Counted from the stretch's first letter, positions 22,370-40,826 are shown. The stretch is DNA of 64,000 nt from Symmetrospora coprosmae (GCA_008802785.1 VUYT01000013.1:62001-126000); one strand, 5' to 3'. A program made the numbers and translations. Notes: a model not told the origin generated them from the letters alone.

Positions 22370-23363
22370 GCTGTTGCCTGCTGCTCGGTCTGACCGGGAC
22401 GGGGAAGCGCTTGCCGGAGCGACAGGGGAGTGGGCAGGAGGGAGAGCTGTGGCTGCCTGTCCCACCCCAAGCCATGGCCGCGAAGGTAGTATCAAGTCGG
22501 CATGGGTTCTCCGAGCACACACGAGCAACAGTGCATCCATGGACAGTGTACTGCTGCTGCTGCTGTCATGTCTCTGCACCAGCATCCAGGTTGAGCGTGC
22601 GTAGTGCTCTCCCCCTCACAAGCACGTGCCCCGGAAGGAGGGAGCAGACGATGCAGCGAGCTCTACGAGGAGAGAGCCGCTGTACATGCGACGCCCGACC
22701 CTTCGCTGTGTGTATTACTTCCCTACTGCTGTGGAAACTGCCCCGGGACTGCGGCTACTGTACTGTGGGTGCCCGACGCAGCTGTAAGCACCCACCAGCA
22801 CGACATGCGCGCGCAACGGCGACGCCAGGACCTTGGAATCCTTGCTGGACAGCAGGGTGTCCCCAACAGCTGGCTCGTGCCCGTACGGGCCTTCTACCTT
22901 GAGCATCTCAGATCTGGCTGCGGTTGTCTTGCGTCCATCACACTTTTGCTCTTGCCACCGCAGATGGGCCTGAAATCTTTGGGTCGCCCTCTGGCCTGTG
23001 GCGAATGATACGTGCAGCAACTACTGATGCGAACCGAACCCCAGACACAGCCCGGACTGCCCTTGCGCCGTTCCGACCTCGATGCCGCGGGTACAGTAGT
23101 ATATGTGTGTGTGTGCCCCCAAGCCCCTCCAGCTGTGCAGGTGACCGACTTGAAACTGGGAAGCCCGCCAGCCTGCCCGACGTCTTTTAAATGCCGGTGC
23201 GTCATCGCCGTGCCCGCGCCGCCTGGGGGGCCTCACCCGTTTTGCGCAAAGACCAGGAAGCTGCAGGCAGACAAACACGGATAGCGACTTCTCCTTTCAT
23301 TCTATCCTCTCTGACATAGACACATACAGCGATACACCTCCACAAGCATCCCAAAGAATAGCC
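22370..23363. promoter_or_regulatory. Divergent intergenic region, thioesterase to HAD phosphatase
   Basis: Nearly 1 kb between outward start codons, with no gene I can support. It contains CTG repeats near 22550-22565, a (TG)n run at about 23103-23113 and a G6 run near 23224. The last 80 bp before the phosphatase start look like a pyrimidine-rich leader. Confidence 0.5.
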
Positions 23364-25031
23364 ATGGCCATCGAACCCGTCAAGAAGGTCTACTCGACCC
23401 ACAAGGTCGACAAGACCGAGTTCATCGTGGATGCCGTCCTCGTGCGTGGGCCTTTGACTGTTGCTGCGGCAGTTCAGCTTGTGCAGCCAGAGAGCACAGA
23501 CTGAATGACATGCTCCATTGTCGCGTGCGTGTACACAGTTCGACATGGACGGTGAGTGGTCTCCGAGGAGCTCCTCCAGCGAGCTGCTTTGGCTGATTCC
23601 GCCGAGCTCTTTTTCCCCCTTGTGGATCTTCAGGCACACTCGTCGATTCCATCGGAGCTGTCGAGCAGGCTTGGGGCAGCGTTGCAAAGGGTGAGCTTCA
23701 ACGACCATGCTACTGCTGAACGGAGGCGACGAGATCCAAAGGCTGAATGTGGATGGCTCTTCCTCGCCCGCCTGCAGAGCTCGGCCGCGATGAGCAGGAA
23801 GTCATCGACCACACCCACGGCCGACGAGCGACCGACAACCTGCGAGATCTCAAGCCAGAGCTCAAGGAGACACCCGAGCCAGAGATGCAGCCACACGTCA
23901 AGGAGTTTGAGGAGAAGATCCTTGCCAGCGCCGATGAGTACACCAACGAGGTCCGCTCGCGCAGGCAGTCCATGGCAGAGGAGATTGTTCGTGTCCAACG
24001 CATCTCTGTACAGATCACCATGATCGTTACTGACTAGACGTCCGTCTCTCCCGTAGCGCACCTCCCGACGCAACTCGCGCGCAGCTTCTCGACGAGGCTC
24101 CGTCGTCGCTTCCACCTCGCACACCCCGCCTAACGCTGGTAGCAACCCTCCCAGCCGCAAGGGTTCTTTCGCTGCCGACCTCACGAAGCGTCTTGCCGTT
24201 GGTCTCTGCCTCATCTCATGGCACATTGGCGTGAGCTAGTGCTGATGCCCCCTGTGCGCCCGCAGTTCTCCGGCTTGACCAAGTCCACACCTATCGACTC
24301 GCCGCGAGAGTCCAACTCGCCCAACGCGAACGACAACCCGTTCGATGACGATGATGAGGAGGACGAGGAAATTGACCTCGACACCCTCGAGGTCGATACG
24401 TCCGACCTCACCGACCGAAGCGTCAAGATCCTGCCAGGTGTCAGGCGAATGATCGATTCCATTCCGGAGGGCCGCTACGCCGTGGCCACCTCGGGTGCTA
24501 CGACGTACTGCTACGGCGCGCTGTCGCGAGTTGGCATCACGCCGCCCAAGGTCACCATCACGGCTGATGACCCGAGGCTGAAGCGAGGAAAGCCTTTCCC
24601 TGATCGTGAGTTGCCATTGTCCCACGCGTGCGTACGCTCAGCCAGCTGTGCAAGTTTAACAATCTGCCCCTTGTCCACACACAGCGTTCATCCTGGCTGC
24701 CGAGCAGCTCGGCTACGACCCGAAGAACTGCCTTGTCGTCGAGGACAGCCCGAGCGGGATCAAGGCTGGTGTCGCATCCGGCGCCAAGGTCATTGCCGTA
24801 TGCACATCGCATCCGGTCGAGAAGATCAACAACTGCGGCACGTCGTACATTGTTCCCGACCTCGAGTACGTGACCATCAAGGTCCAGCAGGACGGCCGCC
24901 TCAAGATCATCATTGACAGCGACCCGGAGAAGCACGCTCACGTCGCGGCGCAGTCCAAGGCCCGCGACGAGTTCGCAGAGAAGGTCAAGCAGATGTCGCT
25001 CGACAAGCACGCTCACCCTGTCGAGGCGTGA
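23364..25031 (+). CDS. HAD-family glycerol-phosphatase-like enzyme with acidic insertion
   Basis: Resembles Gpp1/Gpp2 glycerol-1-phosphatases, cytosolic enzymes that make glycerol under osmotic stress. Early exons are 23364-23441, 23539-23551 (13 nt), 23634-23690 and one from 23778. The 13-nt exon reads TTCGACATGGACG and carries the catalytic DxD of motif I; spliced, the motif is FDMDGTLVDS. Later motifs are AVATSGATTYCYGALSRVGI (motif II), LKRGKPFPD with the motif III Lys, and LVVEDSPSGIKAGVASGAKV (motif IV). Between cap and core lies an unusual insertion: an RTSRRNSRAASRRGS stretch and an acidic NPFDDDDEEDEEIDLDTLEV run, roughly 100 residues absent from yeast Gpp. The exact splice sites around that insertion (near 23990 and 24210) are uncertain. 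The core activity is likely; substrate is inferred. Confidence 0.8.
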
Positions 25032-25265
25032 AAACGGTGCATCCTCCGCTCTGCTGCTCCTTCCCGACCAATCGTCAGTGCCTTTTAGATGCGTTCCAGA
25101 CCTGGGCTCACCAGCCCTAATGACTCTCGCAAGTAGACCCCATTTTCTCGATTAGACTGCCTTAGATCGTGTCGAACATTCCTCATGTAGATACTCTTGC
25201 ACTGTTCAGACGCGCATTTCCTGCAACATCCAATGCACAGATATCTCATTGATTCCAGCACCCTT

Positions 25266-26289
25266 TTATAGGAGCTTGAGATGCCCTGTGACCTGGTTGA
25301 TGAGCTTGACTGGCGCTGGTCCAATGCCAAGGACTGTCCGCGAGCCGGCTGCGATTTGAGTGCGCCCGCTGAGATGCAACATAAGCGTCGGCATTGACGA
25401 AGATGCCAAACAGAAGCCAGCGGCCTGTGAGACCCACGCGTCCTGTATGCTGCGCGCGCAGATGTTTAGGCTCTGCGCTTGTGCTTCCAGAATGAGCAGA
25501 TCTTCTTCAGAGTCGCCCTTCAGCGCGATCTTGGCTTGCCTATGGCCGGGAGGTCAGTCCCGTCTGCAACTTGCGCGCAACCAGCGTCGAAGAGGCACTC
25601 ACCCTGTACGCTCCCAGTGGCGCAGCAGAGCTGGATTCTCCTTTTGTAGCAGCTTGTAACACGCAAGTGTCGCGTGACTGACGGGAAACGCGTCAGATTC
25701 GACATCGGAGCCGCCGCCAGACCATGCAGGATACTCGGCGCTACTCACCCGCACTGCGCAGCAATCTTGCCTTGAGATGCAGAGTATGCGTCAGATATCG
25801 TCCTCGACGATCCGATGCGGAGCTGACTGACCTTTCGTCATTCCGAGGTCGGACCGAACGATGAGGACCTGCCCGAGCGGACACCGGCAGTTTGTGAGTT
25901 ATCGCGAAGGGCCGCCCGGGAGGAGACAGCGTCGCACCATTTTGCATTCCTCCATGATGCCAGCCTTCACCTGACCCAGGTCGCCGACTGCCTCTTCGTC
26001 GCTGCTGCTTTCCTCGGCGCCTGAAGCTTCAGCGGTTTTTGTCTTGAGCGCTCCTGGTGTTTCTTCCTGCTCAGTATCGCTCGCATCTTCATTGCCCTGT
26101 CAGGAAGAAAATGCGGTGAGGCACATCAGCGTTACCTTTCGGCACGCCTGGCGAACTATATCGCCGGTGGATGTGCCCGCCGACCCTCGTGATGTTCAGG
26201 CTGCGTCCGACGCCAACCCAATAGCCGATGACGGCTCCGCAGCCTACGAGAGTGAGCGAGCTCCATGCTTGAGTGTACTGCGAGGACAT
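25266..26289 (-). CDS. PTH2: Peptidyl-tRNA hydrolase 2, membrane-anchored
   Basis: Frees stalled peptidyl-tRNA by cleaving the ester bond. The N-terminal exon encodes one membrane segment ([20 protein letters not shown]), as in other Pth2 proteins, which anchors it to the mitochondrial outer membrane or ER. An acidic linker follows ([20 protein letters not shown]). The catalytic domain is split over short exons: [78 protein letters not shown], and the hallmark end [20 protein letters not shown] with LKLL at the C-terminus. The conserved Lys of KIAAQCSHA is present. The first donor is read as GTCGGC to keep phase into the linker. Start: Met at 26289, nine residues before the anchor. Confidence 0.88.
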
Positions 26290-26569
26290 AGCGAAGGCGT
26301 TGATATCTCGCGGAAGTTGGTGCAGGTCTGAGAGAAGGCGGAAGCTTGCCGATGCGAGAACATCTCACTCGCGCTACATACACGCTCGCAGACAACACTT
26401 TCGACACTGAAAGAACGAGAGTGGACTCCGATGCATGTGGAAGCATGTGGTAGCTACAAGCTGCTCGACACTACTTGGCATTTCCTGTAGACGGTGGCAT
26501 AGCGACTCCCTTCACAATTCGCAACACCAGCTGACTCCTCTCGACAGGGTCAACAGAAGGTCCGCATGT

Positions 26570-29525
26570 CTAGATACCAGGCGCGCTCCTGCCCTCTTTC
26601 TTCTCTGACGGTACTCTGCGGCCCTCAGCCTCTTCCGCAGTGATCTCGCCGTGAGCTGCAGCACGATCCGCGATCTCATTGAGGAAGCGCTCCTGCTTGT
26701 CGAGGTGTCTGTGGACACGGACGATGTCAACGGGTGCAATGACCACAGTATTGCTCAACAGATTCGAGCGTACCTGAAAGAGATCCAGAAAGCGCAGCCT
26801 CCAATGAAGGAGAGGACGCCGGCGACACTGCGGTCCAGGGCGAGCAGATGTCAGGCACCGACAGCATAGCGATTCAGCAGCGGACGGGACGACGTACGAG
26901 TAGTTCCAAATGAGGTTTGGGTCCGCAACCAGAGGGAGGAATGCCTCACTCAGAGCGTTCGCAACCGCAGTTCTGCGTAGTGACCTTGCCTCAGCCAGGT
27001 ATTGCCCGTCGCGAACGCGAAGCTCGCAGACTCACGTCAGAAGAAACACAGCGGTGACAAGCGAGCGCATGTTCTTGGGCGCTTTTGTGAAGGCGTCTGG
27101 AACACGTGAAAGAATCCGGTCAATCAGGAACGCCCGAGGTAGTGACAGCGATGTAAAGCTGCTCAACTCACACTCAAGTCCAGTAATCGAGGCGACTGCA
27201 AAAGTAGAGCACGTTAGATTTCCGTTTGACTGTCGTAGCAAGCAGGGAATCACCTACAGATCTCGCTGAAGGCGATGAGGACATATGAAGGTGTCTGAAC
27301 CCAGACAGAGATGGGTGATCCCTGCGGGCAGTCGGCGGCCGAATACCCGCAGACACTCGTCGTGTAGACTTTCCACTGGACGATTGCAGCGCACATCATG
27401 GCAAGTGCGCCAACAAAGAAGCCGGCTGCAATGCGCTTGAGCGGCGAGAAGTTGATGCCGGCCTTGCGCAAACCGGGGTAGACCACGATGTCGCTGCGCG
27501 TGAAGCTCGGTCAGCATCCAGTCGTTCCAGCGGCCATGTTCGTGAGGATACTCACAAGATCGGGATGAAGATGATAAGAGCGAAGGGGTCCAGGTTGTTG
27601 ATCTGCAGAGAAGGCTCGCGTTAAGCCTTACTATGGTCACCGGCACTTGGCCCTGTCCGGCTTTACGAGCAGAACAGGACGCACAACATCGTTGGGGATC
27701 TGTAGGTGCAGGGATTATCGGTCAGCTCCATGCCATGTACTGCGAGCATCTCGGGTATGGGTGGGTGTACCCACACTGCCGTAAGTCAGAGTGGCCGCCT
27801 GGGAAGTCACTATTTGAACGTGGACAAAGTCAGTCGAGGGACTTCGAGAACAGAACATCTAAAGACCCCTCCGTACAATTGTTGTTGATCTGGTGATATA
27901 GACGGTGGTCAGCAGTCTGCTCCGTAGGTCACGCGGCATAGGCAGAAGCTCACCTGGTTGTACGTAAGCCACCAAAGCGGCATATAGACAAATACAGCAC
28001 AGGCATTGAAGCCTCGCTTGACCTCGTCCACCCAAATGTCATTTGGAACGCGAGACATCCATTTGGGGCGGTCCTCAGCGGCGTAGCGGCTCGGGTAAGC
28101 CTTGGAGAAGTCCCAGTTGTGCCATGTGCGGATGGGGTTCCAGCTCCATGCTCCCTTTCCGGCCATGCGCCACGCTCGAAAGGCGTCTGGGAGAACGCTG
28201 CCTTGGGGCGGGATTTTGCGGTACCGGTTCTTACCCCAGAGCAGAATGAGGGGGCACAAAAGGAAGACAATGGTTGGGAGTAGGAATGCCAACCAGAATC
28301 CCACGAATCGTCTGCGCGATCGAACGCGTTAAGTCAGAATATTGGTTCATGATTGCGCAGGCCGATGGCGAAGCCGGATCTCACTCGGTATACTGAACAG
28401 AGGAAAGGGCAGGGGTCAGCGATCATTTCGACAATCGTCTTCATCGTGGTATATGCTTACAGCCATGCCGATCTGCCCGATAAGAGCGCCAACATTGATG
28501 AGAAGGCTGAGCAGCGAGATGGTCCGTAAGCTTGTGCCTCATGCGCAGTGAAAGGAGCTAGCCTGGACACACTAGAAGTAGTTGAAGACTCGGCTTGCAG
28601 TCAGAGCTGGATCCTGAATCACCCGCTTTCCTTTCTTATTGATCTTGATGGTCAGTCGCTCGCTTGTGTACTGCTCGGCAATCAGTGGGCTAATATTCGA
28701 CTTGAAGAAGCCGGTTCCCAGGCCTGTTGATACCCACATTAGCATGCATGCTGACGCCTCGGCACGTCACCTCGACGTATTCTGCACTCACCGAAGACCA
28801 GGATCGCAATGATGAAGCATGCCAGTGACCCATTGGGGTTGGAAACTACACCCGGCACAGCAGAAACGACGAGGATGATGTGGCCAACAATGGCAATGCC
28901 TACAGCCAGACTGATGGTCTTGTATCGTCCAAGATAGCCGTCGGCAATGTAAGCACCGAGAAGCGGCGTGAGGTAGACGCTGGAGTACCGAAGGTCAGCT
29001 GCGCAGACCAATGTGCTCTCCAGCGTCCCGTCCAACCCACTAGAAGCTAAAGAAGGTAGTGATACCGGTGGACACCTGCTGGCCCTTCCCAAGTGCTCCA
29101 GACTGTCCAGATGCGCTGTTGCCACCAGCTCCCGTCCTCGAGTTCTCGGGTAGTGGGTATTGCAGAAAGTTGGTCTGTAAAGCGTCGCGATATGCGTAAA
29201 GGGGTTCAGCGGGACGGGCGCCAGTGACGTACCAGGAAGTACGTACGAAGATGGCCTGGCATCCATAGTATCCGAACCGCTCCGCTAGCTCAATCAAGCC
29301 AATACTGAACGTCAGGATGGAGAGAGCGCCTGGCTCGCGCGGCAGCGTCTCCCTTTCTTCGTCCGTGGGGTAGATTAGGTCGCCGTTGGCTACGTCTGCC
29401 TCGCCGACGGTGATGTCAGGCACGTCGACGCCCTTCTTGCGTTCGGCCTTGCTGTCTGCCAGCACCTTGTCGTGCTCGTGCTCGGCAATGCCTTGGAAGA
29501 TAGCGTCATCGCCACCGCCGGGCAT
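26570..29525 (-). CDS. Proton-coupled oligopeptide transporter (POT/PTR2 family)
   Basis: Twelve-helix plasma-membrane importer of di- and tripeptides. The first exon starts at Met 29525 with an acidic cytosolic N-terminus (VDVPDITVGEADVANGDLIY). It leads to the family signature SIGLIELAERFGYYGCQAIF, where ERFxYYG is the proton-coupling ExxERFxYY motif. Downstream exons give VYLTPLLGAYIADGYLGRYK (the GAxxADxxxG motif), TISLAVGIAIVGHIILVV and SLACFIIAILVFG. Further minus-strand exons continue to the C-terminal tail (VIAPVDIVRVHRHLDKQERF ... RSAPGI) that ends at 26570. Many introns interrupt the gene and I did not resolve every junction in 26800-28700. It reads away from the ABC transporter. 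Confidence 0.8.
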
Positions 29526-30528
29526 GATTGCAGGCGTCCAGAGAGGAGTTTGATGTGCTATTAGGCTGGAGCTGATTTGCGTTCACGAGCTGACCAGAGC
29601 AAGATGCGTTTCTTGTAGGAGGCTATGTTACGAACGAGCAGGGGAGAGGCGTGGATGGGAAGCTGGGAGAGCTGCATGCATGCATGCATGCGAAACCTCG
29701 AGCGAAGGCGTGCCATTGTCACATGCATGTTCGCCGCTGGTCTGAGAGCTTTCTCCTGCGGGAAGTCAGCGAAAAGTGATAAAGGCCCATTTTTAGCTGC
29801 GAGTCGCACTGATGACGACGGAGAGTCGGGCACTCTGCCGGGCCGCCCTGCCGCTGGCTCCTGCCGAGAAGAGATCGCCTGTCTCTCTGGTTGGAGGTGG
29901 AGGCCTGACTTCAGGAAGGACGCGTTGATCTGGCAGAGGGACACGATAACGTATACTCACATACGCAGCTCCTAGTAGACTACTATCGGTCGTTATCGTC
30001 CGTCCTGTCGGAGTATGATATAATAGCTGTTGCGGCAGGATGGCTCTCAACTCAGGACCTTATCGCGCCGCCATCCCGACACTCTCAGGGAAATGGGACA
30101 ACGCAGTATACAGGCAGCAGAGGCGCGAACACGGAGGACTGTGGGCTACTGTACTGTGGACGACGCCTGATTGCTTGGGCCCTCTCTGGCGGCCGTCCGC
30201 TTCCTTGCGCGTTCGAGGCATCAAAGACAATCGGAGCTCTGGACGACGGACTGGGACGCGTTAGGTGGCCCGCATAAGCTTGCGCAACATGCAGAGATGT
30301 CGACTAGTAGCTGCTAGATGGCGCTGTGGAGCTGTGTAGACCATTGCATCGAATATTGGTAATCGCCGCAGTGTGGGCCTTGCGCCCGGGCGCTGTCGCC
30401 GTCCACCGAAGAGGGGACGAGAGGGCGGACTTCATCGAGAGCGCAGCGCGAGATTTCTCTCCTTCTGCCCACGAGCAAGAACATTTCCGAGCACAATCTC
30501 TACAGCAGAAGGAGAAAGAAGGGGGAAT
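29526..30528. promoter_or_regulatory. Divergent intergenic region, POT transporter to ABC transporter
   Basis: About 1 kb between two outward start codons. I see no supported ORF. A self-complementary GCAT run (29674-29691) lies near the POT side. An AT-richer patch, TATGATATAATAGC, lies near 30013-30026. Confidence 0.5.
29674..29691. repeat. (GCAT)n palindromic tetranucleotide run
   Basis: GCAT repeated about 4.5 times, self-complementary over its whole length and therefore able to form a hairpin. Confidence 0.85.
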
Positions 30529-36053
<5,525 letters not shown>

Positions 36054-36961
36054 CGCTTTCACCTCATTGTAGTCTTCTCCCGGTGCGCCCTCCCCATGCA
36101 AGGAAGTCGTGACTCCGCAACCGCAAGACATCAGGCCTCAGGCCTGGCATGCATAAGACGTTCTTGTAAAAGCGAGACGGACGGCGACCGGCGGAGTGTT
36201 CCACACGCCGTGCGGATATGCCCACGGTAGATAGCAGGCAGCTAACCACATGACGATGTACTATGTATCAGAGCCTACTGTTGCGGGACGCATTGCGGGC
36301 GTTGGGCATTGAACGGCCGATGTTAGCCGGGTGTCTCAGTGCGCTGATGCCGCAGGAACCGGTGCTGATGATGACACCAGAGCCGCAAATTGCGCTTGCA
36401 CGTAGCACGCGCCAGAACGCGGTGTCGACATGCAGGGGGAGTCTGCATCAAGCAGCACCCGTCATGCCATCGACATCGCGAATAGACAACCGTTGTCAAG
36501 TCGACATCTCTTGACCGCAGGTCACACGTGTCCCGCCGGGCGGCGCGAAAGACGGGCCGCTTGCCCCCGATCCGATCCTGCCGCCCTGCCGGACGGGAGA
36601 AATTGCCGCTTTAGCCGCCGGCTCAATTCCGAGAAAGCGGAGCGAACGGGGTGGGTCGTGGAGCGGAGTCTGGGGTCCATCAATTCGGGGCTGCGGGTCG
36701 CCCTCGCCCACCACCCATCCAACCCAACCCGACCCCTGCCTGGCTGCCTGGACCCTGTTGCGTGCGAACGAGGCTGGGGAAGACGAGACGCCTCTGCTCT
36801 ACACTCTCCCTGTTCTTTACCGCAAGGTTGCGGACCCGCTTCGCAGTATTATCGTCGCTGTCTTGCGAGCACGTCGCTGCACGGAGCACGAGCCAGTGAG
36901 CGAGAGCGTGCAGGACGGAGGGACGGCAATCGAAGGCAGAGCTCGAGTGGAGCGTAAATCA
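36054..36961. promoter_or_regulatory. Intergenic region upstream of the Zn2Cys6 regulator
   Basis: About 0.9 kb between the ABC stop and the regulator start. No gene is supported. The right part (36500-36960) is GC-rich and looks like a promoter with a long leader. Confidence 0.45.
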
Positions 36962-39900
36962 ATGAAGCAGGAAGAGGGGACTGCGATGCTGCCGACTGGT
37001 CTACACGGGCAGCATGGCAACCCCTACAGCGAAGCCAGCACTTTTGCGCTCGCGCGTGCGCAGGGTCAGATGCAGCTGCCGTGGGGGACGGAAGGCGAAG
37101 TCGCTGGCGCCGGGAGGAAAGGCAATGGGCCAGGATCGAAAGGGGATTCGGCGCGTGTGAGCAGAAGTCAGCGTGCATGCGATGCGTGCAGGTGAGTCGC
37201 GCCCTCCCTCCGTGCTGCTCCATTGCTGTGCGTGCTGGGCTTCACTCACTCGTCTCAACGCCTGCCTTTATCTGCCTGCCGTGCTGTACGGTCCCTCGGC
37301 TCTACCTATATCTCTCCGGCCCGACCTCGCCGAAACCGGATCACCGTACTCCAAAACAGACGCAAGAAGGTCAGATGCACGACCGCGCTGATGAGCATCC
37401 CAAGGGAGGATGAGTTCGATGTCATACTGCCGGATGGCACCCGCGCCGAATCGCCAGGGACAGCCTTTGCCCGGGCGATGGAAGGCAGACCGAGGTGCGC
37501 GACGTGTACAGCCGCAGCCATCCCCTGCGTCTTTACGCGTACGCCTGCAAAACGAGGACCCAACAAGGGGTACATACAGCAGCTGGAGCACCGACTAGCA
37601 GCGCTCGAGTCGACAGTCGTGGCAGCGCCAGGCACGGAGGAGGCTATCGAAGGGCAGGTGGCGACGGAAGGTCCCTCTGCCAACGAAAGCCTCGACAGCG
37701 TCACCCAGCTGTCGGAGAGTCGATCATTCTCTCCACCCTACAAGCGTGCTAGGACTCGCTCTGACGCCAGCAACGCCCTTATGAGCGAAATGAGCGGCGG
37801 CTCGTCTCGCGACGAGTCCGGCTTTCGCGCCAACGGACCGATGCCGTCTTCTACCGCACGCCCGAACGGGATGGTTGGCCTGGGCACCGGGCCTGTTGGC
37901 GGTCTACCTCCCACATCTGCGGCGTCCCAGGCATTCAGCTTGCCCGGCTCGCATCGCGATGGATCCGCCTATCTTCGTCAGGCTGGAGGCGGACCCGCAG
38001 GGACAGGGGCAAACAGCTATCCCTACCATGCAAGTGCAGGCTCCTTTGGACCGATAGGACGCCACAGAGGAGACTCGACCGCCTCCTCAGTCGCTTCCTA
38101 TTCGCACGGCTATCCTACATCCCGACTTGGCGGGTTCGATGCCGCACAACACGACAGCGACTACAGGGCTTCGCCGGTGCACTCCGCCCGTCCCTCGCAG
38201 TCCAGCTCACGAGCACCCTCACCGCGGGCGTCGACTCGGCTGCCCAACAGCAGTAGCACGGAGCTCGCCTCTTTGCCGTTTGGTACCGAGAATAGCAGCA
38301 GGTACAGGGCGGAGAGCATTTCCACTGGCTCGGCAGGGCATCCAAAACGAGCGACCCTGCCTTCCATCTCCAACTTGCTATCTGGCGTGCCGGACTTTTA
38401 TACCGCTTCACCCGTGGACAGCCCGCATTTGGGAGCGCAACATCGTTTTGAGCAGCTTCCGCAAAGTCGCCCTTCAACAGCCACCGAGGCACCGGCTCCT
38501 ACCAGTCAATCTCGCATGTCCCAGTCTGAAAGGCGGCATGAACCCCATAACTTTCAGCATCCCGCTAGTGCACATGAGACCGATTTTGCGGTACCTGGAG
38601 GGCAGCCGCACCAGCGGGATAGCGTTCCGACCCGGCACACGCGCCCGCCCACTGGAGGCCCGCAGCGCTTAGATTCACGCACGTCGGCGACATACTCTCG
38701 GACGGAAGCGAGCAGAGTACCCCTGACCAGCGAGGTCTTCCACTCTGGCGACGCTATGCATGTACACACGGAGAGGCACAGCTACCCATCATCGAAGCAA
38801 GCCAATGGTGACAGCGGGCTGCGATCAGGCGGGCAAGCCTCGGAGCCCTCCCCTCTTGGTCTCCCCTGGTCGGCGAGTAAGGGGAGTGGCGCACCATCTG
38901 CAATATATCCAGCATCGAACTCGAGGCCGGGAACGGCGATACACGCACCGGGCCACCCCGAAGCGGAGCCAAGTGACGACCGACGCCATCCTACAGCTCG
39001 CAAGGTGTCCAACTGTCGGCCGATCGTCTCGCAGGCTCTACAGTCTCGTACCTCACCTCAGCACGGTTCCAGCTTTTCGCCTCCGGGCAAAGGTCGGCCC
39101 GGTCCGTTGAATGGTTCTGTATTGGCTGCTAGCTCGCAGAAAAGCAGCGCACGTTCGTCGCCGTTCGGCGCTTCGCTCTTAGGCTGTCTCGACAAGTCCG
39201 CCGTCATGTCCCTTGACTCGCCAGCGCTGCGCACGGCACTTTTCGCAACCCCGGCAATGCGGACATTCAGTCTTCTTACGCCTGCGCGGCTGCGCGACGG
39301 GCTTGGAGAGTCACCGCTTCTGATCAAGGCAGCATACCTCCTGACAGCGTCGTCAGCGACGCTGTCGTTTAATTACGATACAATCGACGACACGCAATGG
39401 CAGTCCGATATCTCCGAGATCCTCGGGCAGTGCATGACTCCCATGGTCTTTTCACCCGCGGGTGACGAGAAGGTTTACTTGGAGATCGAGACACTCGTCC
39501 TCTGCTACGTCGACGCCATACGCAGAAGTCGCCTGCTCCCTGGCATTCTAGGCGCCATCTCGGGCAAATTGGCCGTGGTGGAGACCAGGAACCCCCTTTG
39601 TAGGCGGTTTCAAGCGGTCACCCTGCTCCTCTCGGTGTGGCATACCGTGGCCTTCAGCAACCGGCGCATGTACTTTGGTACACCGGACATAAGCGACCCG
39701 GTCAAGCTTTTCAAAGCTTTCGAGTCTGCCGATCCGGTGCTACAACTCATTTGTAGCTTCACATGCAGCCTGGAGAGGATGTGTCGGCGCTACTGCGACA
39801 AGGGCGAGGCATACGTCAGCCTTGACACGATCGAGCTGGTGGTGAGTCGGCCTTCCTGTCTTCTGATCAGGTGCTCCCCGATGGATCGCTGACTGCCCGT

Positions 39901-40661
39901 TCTTGCTTCCGCAGACGCTTCAGGACAACAAAGACGCCTCAATACGCCAGCGCAGCCTCCTTTCGGTGCTCAACTCGTATCTGCACAGTCTCAACTTCAT
40001 GTATAACCAGAACGGCCAGACTCCATTACCGCTGGAAGAGCTAGAGAAGCAGGCTCGGCATTTGCATCACATCGTCAACGAGATGGATAGCAGCGGTGCT
40101 TCTCAGCTTCTGCTCGGGCCGCATATCTCTGCCATGGGTGAGTTCACGAACGCCTTGTACATCCAGGCAGGGAGTGTAGCTGACGTCGGATGTACAGCGG
40201 CATGCGCGACGATCTACTGTCTCGCCCTGGTCCGCGAGCTCCTGGCTGAAACTGCGGGCCAGCCCGGCGATGACCGAACGCAACGCATGCAAGCGCTCCA
40301 GCGCGAGTTTCTTAGCATTCTCGACACGATCAAGCAGATTACGCAGACGCTCGCAGCGCCGCCCGAGGCGAGTCTCGTCAACTCTTATGCCTTCGCGGAC
40401 GGCGGCGACATGCGCCTCCTGTATGGCAGCATCACGCGCTACATTGAGATCCATCTCGCGGCGGCCATGCTGCAGGGCACAAAGCAGCATCTGCCGACCA
40501 ACATCCAGCACTCCGACTCATCGTCCCAGCAGAGGCAGTCACGCAATCCGCTTGCCGAAGTACTGGCGTCAAAAACTGTCCTGCGCAACTTGCATCAGTG
40601 GGGCTATCTGGGCGCAGTCTTTGCCCTTACGCAGCGACACGAGTCCAACCCTCTTCTGTAG
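36962..40661 (+). CDS. Zn2Cys6 transcription factor (Rgt1/XlnR-like) with expanded zinc-cluster loop
   Basis: Nuclear regulator, 1152 residues in three exons (36962-37191, 37360-39841, 39915-40661). The intron falls inside the zinc cluster, splitting the Arg codon after ACDAC. The first half is CDACRRKKVRC. The second half, CATCTAAAIPC, comes only after 39 residues (normally about 5-12). It is followed by the basic KRGPNKGYIQQLEHRLAALE segment, whose KRGPxKGY motif recalls Rgt1/XlnR-type factors. A long Ser/Pro-rich disordered region follows. The middle homology region is around LLIKAAYLLTASSATLSF, ILGQCMTPMVFSP, VLCYVDAIRRSRLLPGILGA and LLLSVWHTVAFSNRRMYFG. The last exon is helical (YLHSLNFMYNQNG, LYIQAGSVADVG). 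Sugar control would fit relatives but is inference. Confidence 0.85.
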
Positions 40662-40826
40662 CTTCCGTGCGCACAAATTCGTGCCAAGCTTTTGCATATA
40701 TACGTGTATGTGTGTTGTTGTTGTTGACTTGAGTAGGGGAGGGTTTAGGGTATCGCGCTTTAGATGGTATGAATACTACATGCTGGGACTGTTCAATGCA
40801 GCCAAAATGGAACCGTATATTGTATC

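Noticed and set aside
29674-29691. GCAT palindrome as a mobile-element end or attachment site
   Set aside because: It is a simple tetranucleotide run with no paired copy, target duplication or nearby transposase.
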